Shown: positions 1 through 12,304, counted from the stretch's first letter. The stretch: 64,000 bases of DNA from Corydoras sp. C115 (GCA_019802505.1 JAFMOC010000030.1:1357501-1421500), one strand, 5' to 3'. Notes: generated by a model from the sequence alone, not told the origin. Translations and numbers: made by a program.

Positions 1-266
1 TCACTGAGGTGTTTAAATGAAACTATAGCTGCACTGCTGCACTAAAACCCCCTCACCACATCAGTGTCACTGCAGAACTGACAAACAACAATCCACCACC
101 TAAATTATATCTATTCTGTGATGGTTCTGTCCAATAGAGAATAGAGAGCCAACCAACAAATAGAACACAGATGGACTACAGTCTGTAATTGTAAAACTAC
201 ATAGTCCATCTATGTGGTAAGTGGAGGAAATAGAGAGTGGTAACGGGGTATATCCAAACTTATAAA
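1..266 (-). mobile_element. M1 MITE, truncated by window edge
   Basis: Matches the internal part and right arm of the complete M1 element at 56766-57255 in reverse orientation, including the CACTGAGGTGTTTAAATGAAAC stretch and the 'agatggactacagtctg' motif. The terminal repeat near 260 is decayed and the other end lies outside the window. It has no coding capacity. Confidence 0.7.
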
Positions 267-2107
267 GACATTCCACCTTCACTTTTTCAGAGGTACTTGG
301 TTGGTGTTAGCTGGAACCATCATGCTGCCCCCACTTACTCTGTGGTGCTGATTTGTTGGGAATTATATGCAAAAAGGAAGTTGAGTTTCTAGGACTTGGG
401 TTGGTAACCAGCACTCTACAACCCAGGTCATTCTGACAAAATTAATATATGTTTAGAAAATCCACCATATATCGAGATGTCAACGCCAGAGTTACAGCAA
501 AGTAACCCACAGAAAAGCATTCAATGAAACGTCTGTTATAAACTGAATGTGTGTGAAATGGATTTGGACAGTTGTCATGGCTTCATACGGTTCGAGTTGA
601 GAGTTATGAAGTCCCACTTTGATCATGGCATGTCAGCCTACAGAACACGCTTCCATTTCGCAACATTGCATCATTACAAGGTATGAACCCGTTAAATCTA
701 TTGGGCTTTTAATCATTTTTTCAACAGTGTAGGAGGCTCTTCATTGGCTAGCTTGCAATAAAAGATCAGCATCAAGTTGCTTCTGTTGGACCACGTAAAC
801 ATCGACATCTTAAAGATTCTTAACTTATGAGTTCTCAGAGGCTGATTCCGTATTTCTCCAGACCACCTTTGACATTCTTTGCAAGTCCTCCTGATGGTGG
901 ATCACACAGCTGATATCAATGCATGCTTAAGGGTTCTTTGCTCAGCACTGAATGAAATATTACTAAGAATGGCGGGGGATAAATGAAGGCCATTGTGTCG
1001 GCACAGTTCCTTGTCATTCCACAGTCATGCTAATGGCTCTAATCTGACAGTGGACTCAGACTCCCTGCTTCCCTCCCGCCTGTGCATTCCTGTCCCCCGT
1101 GTCAATCGGGAGGAACGGCAGCATTACATGCCTGTTTGTTCTCTTTGTCACAAACCCTTTCCATCTATTGAGGCAAGGTGCCAGAGGGGGCAGGAGCCTA
1201 AGCACTGAGTATATTGTGGGGTGTTTTCTGTCTTGGCTGACCATTAAGCTTAAGCATCGGTTTTCCCACTGTTGACCAAGGCTTTTGTTTCTAATCAGCC
1301 AGGATTTTGCTTTTGCAGAGCTGTGACCGCCTACAAAAGCCTAATGCTACTATAATCCTGTGACCAAATTTAAAACTCGGCCCCATTTCGGTTGCAGAGT
1401 CTGGAGAGTCAGGAGTGAGCAACGAGTCCCAATGCCAGTGGTACCATTCTCAAGCGTCACTGTTGGGACTCGGGGACCATCTACAATGCCATGTTCTTAT
1501 CATACAAGCTCCAGGAGTCATAGAAAAAAAATCAAAAGACCATTAAATCTGTAGACGTGGTTTAAAAAAAAACAGGTAAAGTGGTTTGACAGATTTCTTT
1601 GGACAGGAACTGAAGTATGGGATTGTTTCTACTACTCTAATCCAGAGAAGGTCTTAACAGGCTGGTCACCCAGGTGAAGATGCATTAAAGTCTTCACATA
1701 ACTGACTCACAGAAGTCATCCGAAGAGTGGGCTCAAGGACAGCCATTTAAATTCAGGTGCCGTCTGGCAAACGAGCACAAAAGCTGATACTTTACGGGTT
1801 TAGAACCAGGATTAGAAGTCCCATCAAGGGGATTAGCCCAAAATACCAGTCAGGATTTTGACACCAAAGTTAAGATATGATATACATAGTGCAATTAATG
1901 ACTGAAGAGAAAAAAAAAAAAAAAAAATTTAAAAAAAAAAAAGTTGAGCAAGAAAGGTATTTCTGAACTTCCCATTTAATTTGTGAGAGTGTGAGACGGA
2001 TGGATTCACATCACATCTATAAAAAAACAAGACTGAATAACGTTTCATCTTTAAGATTGAAATTTTAGAGTTCGTTTTTTAGATTCTTTTATTTGTTTTT
2101 AAACTTT
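267..2107. other. unique non-coding stretch
   Basis: No recognisable gene or repeat family. It holds only short chance reading frames without splice context and an A-rich tract at 1910-1942. It is probably intron or intergenic DNA. Confidence 0.5.
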
Positions 2108-2482
2108 TAAATGGACTCGCCCAGCCTTACCACTCTGAGCTCCAGATCAGCTGCTCCCTGAGATACCGAGGTCCAAACTTAAGCTCAGAGGGGACTGAAC
2201 CTTTTCGATTGCGGCTCCTAAGCTTTGGAATCACCTACCGCTATATATTAGACAGGTCTCTTCACTGTCCACTTTTAAATCTGGTCTTAAACCACATTTT
2301 TACTCTCTGGCTTTTAATACACCATGATTTTATGTCGGTTTTAATATTGGTTTTAAACGCCTTTTAGTGTTTTACTTGATGTATTGTATTCTTGTTTTTA
2401 TATTTTTAAGTTTCAACACTGTACAGAACTTTGTTGCAGCCGTTGTTTTTAAAGTGCTTTATTAATAAAAATGAGTTGAGTT
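2108..2482 (+). mobile_element. LINE 3' end (L2/Rex1-like), ORF2 C-terminus plus 3' UTR
   Basis: Bases 2205-2325 translate to a peptide with the APKLWNHLP motif, then IRQ, SLSTFKSGLK and a stop. This is the usual C-terminal signature of reverse-transcriptase ORF2 in L2/CR1/Rex1-type LINEs. An in-frame TGA just upstream of the TFSIAAPKLWN stretch and a frame break further upstream show it is dead. The 3' UTR is T-rich, contains an 'aataaa'-like stretch near 2465 and ends in repeated ttgag units, a typical LINE tail. The copy is 5' truncated, as most are. The clade assignment is inference. Confidence 0.75.
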
Positions 2483-3392
2483 GAGAAATGCTTTAACTAT
2501 TAATTATAAAACAGGTACTTCCTTAAACCGTCCTTAAATTTGTTTGGCTAAGACATTTGTTCAGCCATGACATTACTGACAACAATGCGCACCTCTGAGT
2601 GCATGATAACTATTTTATAAAAGCAATTAGACACTCGAGGTTTTATAATATATATGATATTATATTATATATAATTATGTATTGTCAAAGGAAAGGGATT
2701 TATTATTAATAATGCACGCTCTCCCGTTTCTTATTGCTTTAATAAACAATTAGTTTGTCTGAATCTGTCTTTTCGGCTGACTGGTCCCTCAGCTAAAGAG
2801 TCCCTCAGTCTCGCATGTCAATCTGCCACAACTCAAACGAGAGGACCAATGAAACCGATACGAGACTGGCGGAATGGCAAATCAGACTGCATGCGAGTCA
2901 AAACAGGGGCGAGAGTTCAATTGCAGAAGGAACCGGTTCGAAGTGCTCTCTAATTTCCGGCTAATTTTCTCAGAGAAGAAAATAGCAGGTCAAGAATAAT
3001 CTTCCCATCGTCCATGTTAGCTCACCGGTGTTCTCCGGGAGCTCAGGATTTCTGATTAGTGAGGAAATAATCCTTGCAGGAGAAGTACGCAGCACTTGAT
3101 TTTTGCAACTGCACAAATGCTTCCTAACAACTCAATTAGTCAGCGCTGCAGCGCCGAACGCCTGAGACCTGATTTAAAGCAATTAGTGAGACTTTCTATG
3201 AATGACTCTGTGGCGTGGATTGTCATGGAGGTGAAGTCTGGGTTAAAGTTAATCTCGGTGGCAGTTCAGAGTTCACTTCAGCACGGTGAAACTTTTAGGA
3301 CATTTTAAACAAAAAGTACTTTGACCACGTAACAGGTCTTTAGACAGAAAGGCAGCCTGCAAATGCCTCGAACCATTTCATCTCACCTCATT
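2483..3392. other. unique non-coding stretch
   Basis: AT-rich at 2640-2690, otherwise mixed composition. No gene, repeat family or splice-bounded reading frame was recognised. Confidence 0.45.
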
Positions 3393-3709
3393 ATCTTCTT
3401 TTTAATCCTCTACTTGGTTCACGGGGGGTGGGGGGTTCCTCATGCCCATCCAGGGGAGAACGTTTCGGGTGCTGAGCAGATACACCCAGGACAGAACGTC
3501 ACTCCATCGCTGGTCACACATGTACAGTACACACACACACTATATGGGGCAATTTAGAGCAGTTACTTCCCTTTAAGTTCATGATTTTTGGACTGTGTGA
3601 AGAAACCGAAGAACCCAGAGACAACCCATGTGGACATGTAGAGAACATGGAAACTCCACCCAGAGCAGGATTCGAACCTGGATCCCCAGCGGAAATGCTA
3701 ACCACCACA
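3393..3709 (-). mobile_element. V-SINE copy, reverse
   Basis: Diverged reverse copy: tail-side 'tcttctttttaatcctctac', then the central conserved block, then a decayed tRNA-like head ending in 'ctaaccacca'. It abuts a forward copy at 3710, making an inverted pair that can fold back. Confidence 0.8.
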
Positions 3710-3976
3710 TGGAGTTTCCATGTTCTCCCCATGTCAATGTAGGTTTCCTCCAGTTTCCTCCTACAGTCCAAAAACATGAATTCAAGGTAAATTGGCTACT
3801 CTAAATTGCCCCTATATAGAGTGTGTGTCCGTGTAAGTAAGTAGATAGATTGACACCCTGTCCTGGGTTTATCTGTCCAGCATTTGAAACATTCTCCCCT
3901 GGATGGGGATGTGGAACAACCCCCCCTCCATCTTCCCCCCATGACTCTAGTAGAGGATTAGGCAGAAGAAAATGGA
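3710..3976 (+). mobile_element. V-SINE copy lacking the tRNA head
   Basis: Starts directly at 'tggagtttccatgttc' (about 70 bases into the consensus) and runs to 'ggcagaagaaaatgg'. The missing head and the exact junction with the reverse copy suggest a rearrangement, not two independent insertions. Confidence 0.8.
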
Positions 3977-5304
3977 TAAAACTGCTTAAGAAATCCTGTC
4001 CCCGGTCCTCATTGTGTCCCAGCGTGTGACATTTCCTTTAAACTAACTAACTGATTGATTGTTATTGATTGGATTGATAGCTTGATTGAAATTGACTCAA
4101 ACAAGACAAGCATGCCATGCTTCATTATGTGATGGTAATTTACAGTTGTCTCATAAGAGGGATTTTAGAGACTCCACACTCATACCAGCTCGATAAGAAA
4201 TGATGTGGTTTAGACAACCAGGCAGACACTGTGGCTACAAAAGGTCTAGGCGTGGTTCTCTCAGTCACACATAATATAAAAGTATCAAAGCCTGAAACCC
4301 CACAACATTCCATGGTTTCAGTGAAGAGCATGAAAATCACTTTCAGTAAATCTGCTGAATTCCAATACGACTATAAATCCAATAAGATTACGAGATGGCT
4401 CAAGGTTGATGTTCCTGAAATATTATTTTGGCTCCGACATGGCGTGTAAGGACGATCAGGCATTAAGCCGACAAATATAAACAGACACGAAAATTCACCT
4501 CAGCAAATGTCTGGACCAAGCCTGTCATTATCCCTGCACACCCGCCATTCAGCAGCACACAAGCCGTACCCTTGAACTGCACTCAGGGGCCAGGGATTAC
4601 AGCGTACGCAGCCATTTGGGCAAAATATGCTATTTTGCATTAGGCTCGTAGGAGTTATGGGCTAGACACACAGCCCTCAGTCTCTATTAATGCCAGTGAT
4701 GTCTGTAATGAGGACAAATCACTGAGCCTCTGCAGACAGTGCGCTTCCATCTCTGGAGATTCGGACAGATTCACTCCCAGACATCTGGTCCATTTACAAA
4801 TTAGAAAACACAATTTAACAGGGTAAAAAAAGAGAAAGACAAACGTCTGCACAGATGCAACTTTCTGCAATAATGAAAACAGATTTTTTTTTCTCTTGGC
4901 TCTAATTAGTATTGTTTACCAGCAAAGGGCAACGAGGTTAAAGTTTTTATTATTAAGCCAACGCGCCGTTTCACCTGCACTCATTTGTACTGGAATGTAT
5001 TTAAATGACACGCTTCATGATGCGGCGACATTTCAAGAGTTGATTTTTAAAAAAGCTATTTATTCGAGACTGTAACAGTGAATATTCAGCTCAATGGTTA
5101 TGGCAGATTTTTCTTTTTTGCATATTTCTCTTGTGTGTTTATTGGTTGCTTTGTAATTATTAATTTAGTTACTATTTTATGTAATTTATCTTATAAACAT
5201 ATGTATATACATATGTATATATTTTCATCTAATGTACAGCACTTTTGGTCAGTTTCGGCTGTTTTAAAAATGTGCTTTATAAATAAATTTAATTTATTCA
5301 AATC
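3977..5304. other. unique non-coding stretch
   Basis: No recognised gene. The last 250 bases are T/AT-rich. A reading frame across 5078-5485 runs into the next SINE and has no protein-like composition. Confidence 0.45.
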
Positions 5305-5609
5305 TTATTATCTTCTGTTTCATCCTCTATTCGGGTCATTGGGTGGTTCCACATGCCCATGCAGGGGAGAACGTTATGGGTGCTGGGTAGGTACACCCAG
5401 GAAAGGGCACCAATCCATCACTGGGCATACACTCATTCACAAAAACCCTATAAAGGGGCAATCTAAAGCAGCCAATTCACCTTGAATCCATGTTTTTGGA
5501 CTGTGGGGAACACAGGGAGAACATGGAAACTCCACCCACATTGGGATTTGAACCTGAATCCTCAGTGCTGAGAGGCAGATATGCAAACCACAACGCCACA
5601 GAGCCGCCC
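5305..5609 (-). mobile_element. V-SINE copy, reverse, diverged
   Basis: Recognisable from 'cttctgtttcatcctctatt' to 'aaccacaacgccacagagcc'. About 25 bases around the centre are missing and it carries many substitutions, so it is an old copy. Confidence 0.8.
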
Positions 5610-5627
5610 ACCGACTATATTAAACAT

Positions 5628-5960
5628 CCATCCATTATCTTCCGCTTTATCCTCTACTAGGGTCGTGGGGGGGTTCCCCATGCCCATCCAGGGGAGAACG
5701 TTTTGGGCGCCGGGCAAATACACCCAGGACAGGGCGCCAATCTAGCGCTGGGCATACACTCACTCACACAAACACACTCTATAATAGGGCAATTTGGAGA
5801 ATTCAATTGACCTCGATCCATGTTTTTGAACTGTGGGAGGAAACCGGAGAACCCGGAGGAAACACACGTGGACACGGGGAGAACATGGAAACTCCACCCC
5901 GATTGGGATTCAAAGTGGGAATCCCTAGCGCTTAAAGGCGAACGTGCTAACAACTAATCC
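5628..5960 (-). mobile_element. V-SINE copy, reverse
   Basis: Tail 'tccatccattatcttccgc' through to a decayed head ('gtgctaacaactaatcc'). It lies 18 bases from the copy at 5305-5609 in the same orientation; the two differ enough to be separate insertions. Confidence 0.85.
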
Positions 5961-6639
5961 ACAAACTTACTATACTAATAAACAGAAAATTAAGGAGACA
6001 ACACGTGAATTTTACTTTCAAGATCTCCCCTGTAGTTTACCTAAAAGAATAAAGTCAATTAGAGGGATTACGTCACTTTTCATAAAGACAGAATGCAGTA
6101 ATTAATGGGATTAGGAGATTACACAGTGGCTGGTCCAATCTGTGCCTGAGGCCAGACTGTTTGGTGCCATCTCCCTGCTTATCTGATGATTTGATCCTGT
6201 CCCTTACCAGCATCATCAGACGTTTTATGGAAGATGGATGGATTAAAGCAGTTCACAAGGCATTCAGCGACTGTTCGGTTCCGTCTCTGCCAGATCAGGA
6301 ACTCTAAATTGTAGTCTAACATCTTAACCACTGAGCTAACACTCCTTAACTGAGCTACCACTCCTTTGGGTTGGGATTAAGGTTCGAATCCCCCTCCCAC
6401 AACTCTTATAACACACAGCAAAAAAAGGTTTTAATCAAGAAATCATTCATTAAAGCAGAGCTGGATATTTTACTGCCTGGGGCCCTCAGCAGCGCCCCTC
6501 CAGCCTCCTTAAAGTCAATAGGATGTTAATAATCAAATGTAAATAAGCGCAGAGTGCATTTAGATTCCTTACACAAGCACACAGCGGATATCATGTTCAA
6601 TTATGTGCTTTAATTGAATGTTTCTTACACTTATTTGTT
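5961..6639. other. unique non-coding stretch
   Basis: No recognisable feature. Bases 6180-6420 contain tRNA-like words (such as 'aaccactgagctaac') that may be a very old SINE head, but no clear unit can be drawn. Confidence 0.4.
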
Positions 6640-6857
6640 GTTGTTGGGGTTGCGAGGGGTTCTCATGCCCATGCAGGGAAGATCATTTCAGGCGCTGTGC
6701 ATATACACCCAGGACAGGGTGCCAATCCATCACTTGGCATACACTTAGTCAAACAGACACACACAAACCGTATATAGGAGAAATGTAAAGCAGGCAATTA
6801 TGGTTTTGGACTTGATAACCCAGAGGAAATGCACGCAGACACGGGGAGAATATAAAA
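6640..6857 (-). mobile_element. V-SINE fragment, reverse
   Basis: Covers the 3' two thirds ('gggttctcatgcccatgcag' to 'cacggggagaatat'). The tRNA head is missing. Confidence 0.75.
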
Positions 6858-7037
6858 AGTGCACGCTATGCTATGCCACCATGATGCCGCCTATTTGTTT
6901 AATCTCTCAAAAATCTCAACATCGTGAGAAAACAAATTGCCTTAAAATCTTGATTAACTGCACGATATGCAACAAGTTTCAAAAAGTTTCAAACAACAAC
7001 TTCACATGCTAATTTTTACATTGTTATATATATATAA

Positions 7038-7384
7038 CGGGTGACACGGTGGCTTAGTGGGTAGCATGTTCTCCTCTCAGTGCTAGGGATTCCTGGTTCG
7101 AATCCCCATCTGGGTGGAGTTTCCATGTTCTCCCCGTTTCCGCGTGGGTATACTGCGGGTTCTCCGGTTTCCTCCCACAGTCCAAAAACATGGATCAGGT
7201 CAAATGAATTCTCCAAATTGCCCCATATAGAGTGTGTCTGTGTAAGTGAGTGTGTGCCCAGTGATTTGTGCCCTGTCCTGGGTGTATCTATCTAGCGCCT
7301 AAAACTTCCTCTCCTGGATGGGCATGGAGACCCCCCGCCCCCTGCGAACCTAGTAGAGGTTAAAGCGGAAGATAATGGATAATG
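7038..7384 (+). mobile_element. V-SINE copy, forward, near full length
   Basis: Begins 'gggtgacacggtggcttag' with a pol III A-box-like element, has a B-box-like 'ggttcgaatcc' at about 7095, the central block, and ends 'gataatggataatg'. It follows a short (TA)n run at 7024-7036. Confidence 0.88.
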
Positions 7385-8083
7385 AAAAGATATATAACAC
7401 AACTTAAGGATAAAAGTCTCACTAATTAATTCCAAAAAATGACAATGATCCAGTGACATGTTTAAACCGAGCATAGCAAGGCATAGCTTAGCATGGCATA
7501 GTTAGTTTCCTGAATGCCGGAGGCACAAATAGGATTAACTGCTTCAAGTGGTGCAATTCTTCTATTTCCATTCAACACACAATAGTAAATGTAACTAGGC
7601 AGTTCTAATTTGGAAGATGCGAACTGGAGCGGGGGGGGGGGGGGGGGCATATCAAAGAAAGCAAAGCAAGTTGTATTGCAACGACGCTAATTATTGAATG
7701 CAAAGCCCCACAACACTAAGCACTTCTGTCCAGGAAAAAAAATCTCTCCCACGCTCGTGTCTTTAGATTAATGATATGGAGGTTTTTCTCTGCCTCGCAG
7801 ACCCAAATTTCCTGAAATGTCTGCCGAGATCAAAGAGCGAGGAAACAACAGGTGCAAATTGCTAATTCAAAAGAATGTGTGTAGACATGTATCGAGTGTA
7901 GGATTTTTATTTTAATTAGAGAAATAGAAAAAAATGAGCAAAAACAGGTCTACATAACATGAAGGCTCTTAGAGAACACGAGGTATTGACACAAGGTATA
8001 GACAAGACAATGATAAAGAACCTACACACTGTAAAGAAGCTGAATTCTGCAGTAAAGGTGATAAGTAGGAAATCTTAATATAA

Positions 8084-8090
<7 letters not shown>
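7385..8090. other. unique non-coding stretch with a G17 run
   Basis: Contains an uninterrupted run of 17 G at 7631-7647 and a weak 'aagg/tagc' tandem motif at 7470-7500. No gene was recognised. Confidence 0.5.

Positions 8091-8150
<60 letters not shown>
8091..8150. repeat. (AT)30 microsatellite
   Basis: A perfect AT dinucleotide run of 60 bases that directly abuts the (TCAT)n tail of a reverse V-SINE. Confidence 0.97.
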
Positions 8151-8153
<3 letters not shown>

Positions 8154-8489
8154 TTCATTCATTATCTTCCTCTTTATCCTATATTAGGGTTCCCCATGCC
8201 CATCCAGGGGAGAACGTTTCGGGCGCTGGGCAGATACACCCAGGACAGGGCGCCAATCTATCGCTGGGCACACACTCACACACACAGACAAGCACACAAA
8301 CACACTCTACATGGGGCAATTTGGAGAATTAAATTGACTTGATCCATGTTTTTGGACTGTGGGAGGAAACCAGAGAACCAGGAGGAAACCCATGAGGACA
8401 CGGGGAGAACATGGAAACTCCACCCAGATTGGGATTCGAACCAGGAATCCCTAGCGCTGAGAGGAGAACATGCTAACCATTAAGCCACC
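8151..8489 (-). mobile_element. V-SINE copy, reverse, near full length
   Basis: (TCAT)n tail, 'attatcttcctctttatcc', the complete centre and a head ending 'taaccattaagccacca'. It carries an expanded CA tract in the variable segment near 8275-8305. Confidence 0.88.
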
Positions 8490-8656
8490 ACAAACACACA
8501 CTATATGGGCAAATTAAATTTAAAGCTGATTCACCATGAACCCATGTTTTTGGACTGTGAGAGGAAACTGCAAACAGAGCAGACAACACAGATTGGGATT
8601 CGAACCTGGAGCACTGAGAGGTGAGTGTGCAAACCACTAATGCCACTGCGTTGCCC
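8490..8656 (-). mobile_element. V-SINE fragment, reverse
   Basis: A second partial unit (variable segment, centre with a 25-base deletion, and head 'aaaccactaatgccactg') joined head-to-tail to the preceding copy. It may be an older element into which the younger copy inserted. Confidence 0.75.
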
Positions 8657-9289
8657 AAATATACTGTGTTCTCTATATAAGGAAAGTTGACTTAATTTGC
8701 AAAGCTGATTATTTGGTGTAAAAGAAACTGCATTCACTTTGGGAAACTCGCCAAACGGAACCGTGTGGTCCTCGCTGTATCTTATGTGGACAGACAGCAC
8801 ACATTTTCAAGTTGACTAGCTTCTGAGGCAGCGTCTGACTGATCTCTCTGGCTATTTTGGGTCTTAAATGCCCCCCGGTGAGGCAGTGCTACATACAGAT
8901 TGCTAGCTAGCGCTGGGTCAGCACTGAAAACATTTCTGTCAGCGGCATGGTGCTTTTCGTTGAGTGCCATCAGAGCAACTGGACACGTACAACAGTCGGC
9001 ATTTACAATCAACTGGAGCGCAATCTGAAAGACTGCAGGTTTCAGCCAGCGCAGGAGTTTACAAGCCATCTGAAGCTGGGGCCTGTGAATTCCGTACAAT
9101 CTCCAAAAACAATTTAAAAAGTGATTATCGGCCCAAAACCAGGTCAACCTCAGGGGGGCATCGGGGAAAAGAAGGGGAAAAGCAAACCCTAAAGCCTTAC
9201 ATAATACAAGAGAGGGTCGTGGAAAAACGAGATTTCAGGCGTTAAACTTTGTTAATTGCACTGGCGGTCCTGCAGGACCCCCTTAATGG
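8657..9289. other. unique non-coding stretch
   Basis: Open frames on both strands at 8782-9245 overlap each other and match no protein family that I know. There are no convincing splice sites. Left as non-coding. Confidence 0.4.
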
Positions 9290-9478
9290 ACTTACATATA
9301 GTTTTCCAAGGTTTCTTTCTTAAAATAACAACATAACGGAGTTTTTTCTTGCCACTGTCGCTTCGGCCTGCTCTTTGGGGGTTTAAAGGCTTTTCATTCT
9401 GTAAAGCTGCTTTGTGACAATGTACTATTGTAACAAGTGCTCTATAAATAAATGACTTGAACTTGAACTTAAACTTCC
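9290..9478 (+). mobile_element. Family C repeat, 5'-truncated copy
   Basis: Shares 'gtttctttcttaaaataac', a T-rich 'ggagttttttcttgcc', 'gtaaagctgctttgtgaca' and a terminal 'ctataaataaatgacttg' with the copies at 61481-61742 (forward) and 36465-36720 (reverse). It ends in a degenerate (acttga)n tail, like a non-LTR retrotransposon or SINE. The family identity is unknown to me. Confidence 0.65.
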
Positions 9479-9944
9479 AGCACACGAGCACCGCTCTCCT
9501 CACGCCTGTTAGGTAAACACAGGTCCCGTCGCATGGTGTTTAAAATGCTGCGCGCCTCACAAAGGCGACATTTAATCGCCAATAAAGTTTCGAATGAGCC
9601 TTAAGGAAAAGCATTTTGCTTGGGATTCTTCACTATCGTTGCTGCGGTCATTCTTTCTGAACGGCAAGCTTGCCGCACAAAGCAGGCGAGTGTTGCTGTT
9701 TGAAGCTATTAGTGTCAGTGTGAATGAGTACGGAGATAAAAATACATACAGCAGGCTTCCTCCTACATGAAATATGCATGCTTTTTATTTCTTCATTCAT
9801 ACCTCTCCGTTCACAGACATCTTTAAAAATGATAATTTATCGGCATGTATGGAACTCTACCTCCATTATGGGTCAAGTGTGAGACAAAGAATGAGCAGTA
9901 CGTGGCTTTGAAATGGATAAAAAATTAATTAGGTCTCATTTCAT
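9479..9944. other. unique non-coding stretch
   Basis: No recognised gene or repeat. Confidence 0.4.
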
Positions 9945-10200
9945 TTCATCATTTTCAGCTTGAGCCTCTATTAGGGTCGCGTGGGGGGGGGGGGGGGGGG
10001 GGTTCCCCATGCCCATACAGAAAAGGACCCACATGGTTGACACAGAGAGAACATAGAAAGTCAACCCAGATCGGGATTTAAAAATGGATCTGGGTGGGTT
10101 TTGGGTTCTATTGTTTCCTCCCACAGTCCAAAAACATGGATTCAAGGCAAACTGGCTGCTTTAAATTGCCCCCATATAATTTTCCCCTGTATAGAGTGTG
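9945..10200. mobile_element. fold-back pair of V-SINE fragments with a G20 run
   Basis: Bases 9945-10085 are reverse V-SINE fragments (tail region with an uninterrupted G20 at 9983-10002, then a jump to the head-proximal block). Bases 10086-10200 are a forward fragment from 'atctgggtgggttttgggtt' on. The two arms are partly complementary, so the unit is an inverted rearrangement product. Confidence 0.7.
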
Positions 10201-10202
10201 AG

Positions 10203-10543
10203 TGGGGCGTCATGGTGGCTTAGTGGTTGGCACGTTCACCTCTCAGCGCTAGGGATTCCACGTTTGAATCTCAATCTGGGTGGAGTTTCCATGTTCTCCC
10301 CGTGTCCGCGTGGGTTTCCTCTGGGTTCTCCGGTTTCCTCCCAAAGTCCAAAAACATGAATCAAGGTCAATTGAATACTTCAAATAGCCCCATATAGAGT
10401 CTGTGTGAGTGAATGTGTTCCCAGCGATAGGTTGGCAACCTGTCCTGGGTGTATCTGCCCAGCGCCCAAAAAGTTTTCCCCTGGATGGGCATGGGGAACC
10501 CCCCCGCAACCCTAGTAGAGGATTAAGCAGAAGATAATGGATG
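10203..10543 (+). mobile_element. V-SINE copy, forward, near full length
   Basis: Runs from 'ggggcgtcatggtggcttag' to 'agaagataatggatgagc'. It has moderate divergence in the B box ('cgtttgaatctc'). Confidence 0.87.
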
Positions 10544-11366
10544 AGCTGAGGTTTACATCAATGACACTCTTAATATTATGTCAAAACCAACAAAGTGTCA
10601 TGTTTTATTAATTATAAAAAAGACGTGACCTCATCACATAGTGTTTGTAATAAACGAGTATCTGACTGATCTGAGAACCTTCTTTCCTGTACACCATCCC
10701 AGCCTGGGAAAATCCAACAGCTTATCCGCACACAGACACTGGGTGGGAATCTGACCTTCCTAACGCTGTGTGCACTAAAGCCTCTCCAGCACACAAACAG
10801 ATGAGACCCTGAACTATTCTTTGCCACGGTTAAAACGTTCTCAGAAAAATACTCGGCTTCCCCACAAGCCTGTGTCTTTATATGTCACATAGTCAATTAA
10901 CAGGCAGTTCTGCTTAAATCCTTCCACAATGTCGAGCCTACAGCACAAATCTTTATAAGTCTGAGCAAAGCATTTTTTTTAGAACTTGTAATTAACTCTT
11001 ATAAAGCTTAAACCTCGGTTTAGACTTCCATACTTAAACTTTTAACATCAGACAACAGTGTAATCAGGGCATTTAATGTTTCCCACTAAACTTCAAATTG
11101 TCACAAGAGAGCTCATAAACATTGAGAAGACTGAAAGGTCAGGTTCTGCTTCTGAGAAAGGAATAAAGACGCAAACGGAACATCTTTAATATATATTTCA
11201 TGCACAACCACAGATGTGTAATTTACTGGAAAGGGGTTAAGTATGAACACACCCTTAGAACCATGTTTTTATTTTTAACGTTCAGTCCTATTACATTTGC
11301 GAGGTGAATTAATCATCAACAGAGACGCAGCAGCCAGTCACCTCGTCGACGACCAGACGGCATCTA
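10544..11366. other. unique non-coding stretch
   Basis: No recognised gene or repeat. Confidence 0.45.
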
Positions 11367-11435
11367 CAGTACCAATCAAAAGTTTGAACTGATACAATAA
11401 ACAATAAGTGGAGCAAAAAGGAGGCGTGTCCAAAC
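11367..11435 (+). mobile_element. M1 MITE deletion derivative (two ends almost joined)
   Basis: Left end 'cagtaccaatcaaaagtttg' after a TA is followed within 70 bases by the opposite end 'aggcgtgtccaaac'. Nearly all of the 490-base interior is gone. Confidence 0.6.
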
Positions 11436-11479
11436 AAAGTCAAATAAAAAACTCAATTTCCTAAATTTGGAATGAAGTC

Positions 11480-11554
11480 CATCTATTTATCCATTATCTT
11501 CCGTGCGATCAACGCTGGGAGGAGAACATGCTAACCACTAAGCCACTGTGCCGC
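11480..11554 (-). mobile_element. V-SINE with large internal deletion
   Basis: The tail 'ttatccattatcttccg' is joined directly to the head-proximal 'gcgatcaacgctgggagg' and 'taagccactgtgccgcc'. About 270 bases of the centre are missing. Confidence 0.75.
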
Positions 11555-11941
11555 CTGCAATAAGGTCTTTAAAATAACACAGCGAGTTTTCTAATTTATT
11601 AGGAAATCAGTTTGCATTTTATGAAGCTGCTGATGATAAACGCACACAAACATGAAGCAAACTTAATTTAGTGCATTTGGGAATCTGTCACATCGCAGTA
11701 GCATCACAGGAACGTTGTAACTTTATTTTCCATATGAATAATAAAAGCTGTACCAACAGTAAAAGCAGGCTGTAAATCACGTGTGAAAATGTCTTCCTAG
11801 TTCAATTAAATTCTTAGCTCATTAGGAAAATAAACGACGAGTAAACATGTAAATGAGTTGAAAGCAAATTGGTTCTCTCATATCCGAAAAAGTGAAAAGT
11901 GCAAAGTATGAATTGTATATTTTTGTATTATGTTATAGACA
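11555..11941. other. unique non-coding stretch
   Basis: AT-rich intron-like DNA. Nothing recognised. Confidence 0.4.
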
Positions 11942-12304
11942 GGCGGCATGGTGGCTTAGTGGTTAGCACGTTTGCCTCTCAGCACTAGGGGTTCCCGGTT
12001 CAAATCCCCATCTGGGTGGAGTTTCCATGTTCTCCCCGTGTCTGCGTTGGTTTCCTCCAGGTTCTCCGGTTTCCTCCCACAGTCCAAAAACATGGATCAA
12101 GTCAATTGAGTTCCCTAAATTGCCCCATGTAGAGTGTGTATGCATGCGTGTCTGTGTGAGTGAGTGTGTGCCCAGCGATAGATTGGCGTCCTGTCCTGGG
12201 TGTATCTGCCTAGCGCCCGAAACGCTCTCCCCTGAATGTGCATTGGGGAACCCCCCCCCGTGACCCTAATATAGGATAAAGTGGAAGATAATGAATGAAT
12301 GAAT
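11942..12304 (+). mobile_element. V-SINE copy, forward, full length
   Basis: Complete from 'ggcggcatggtggcttag' to 'gataatgaatgaatgaatg'. A box and B box ('ggttcaaatcc') are both recognisable. The weak direct repeat 'atgttatagac' on both sides (11930-11940 and 12303-12313) looks like the target-site duplication. Confidence 0.9.

Noticed and set aside
2108..2482. Host gene 3' end with poly(A) signal
   Set aside because: The APKLWNHLP...FKSGLK peptide and ttgag tail identify it as a LINE 3' end.
8782..9245. Overlapping open frames on both strands (121 and 93 residues)
   Set aside because: No known family, no splice signals that I could defend, and mutual overlap.
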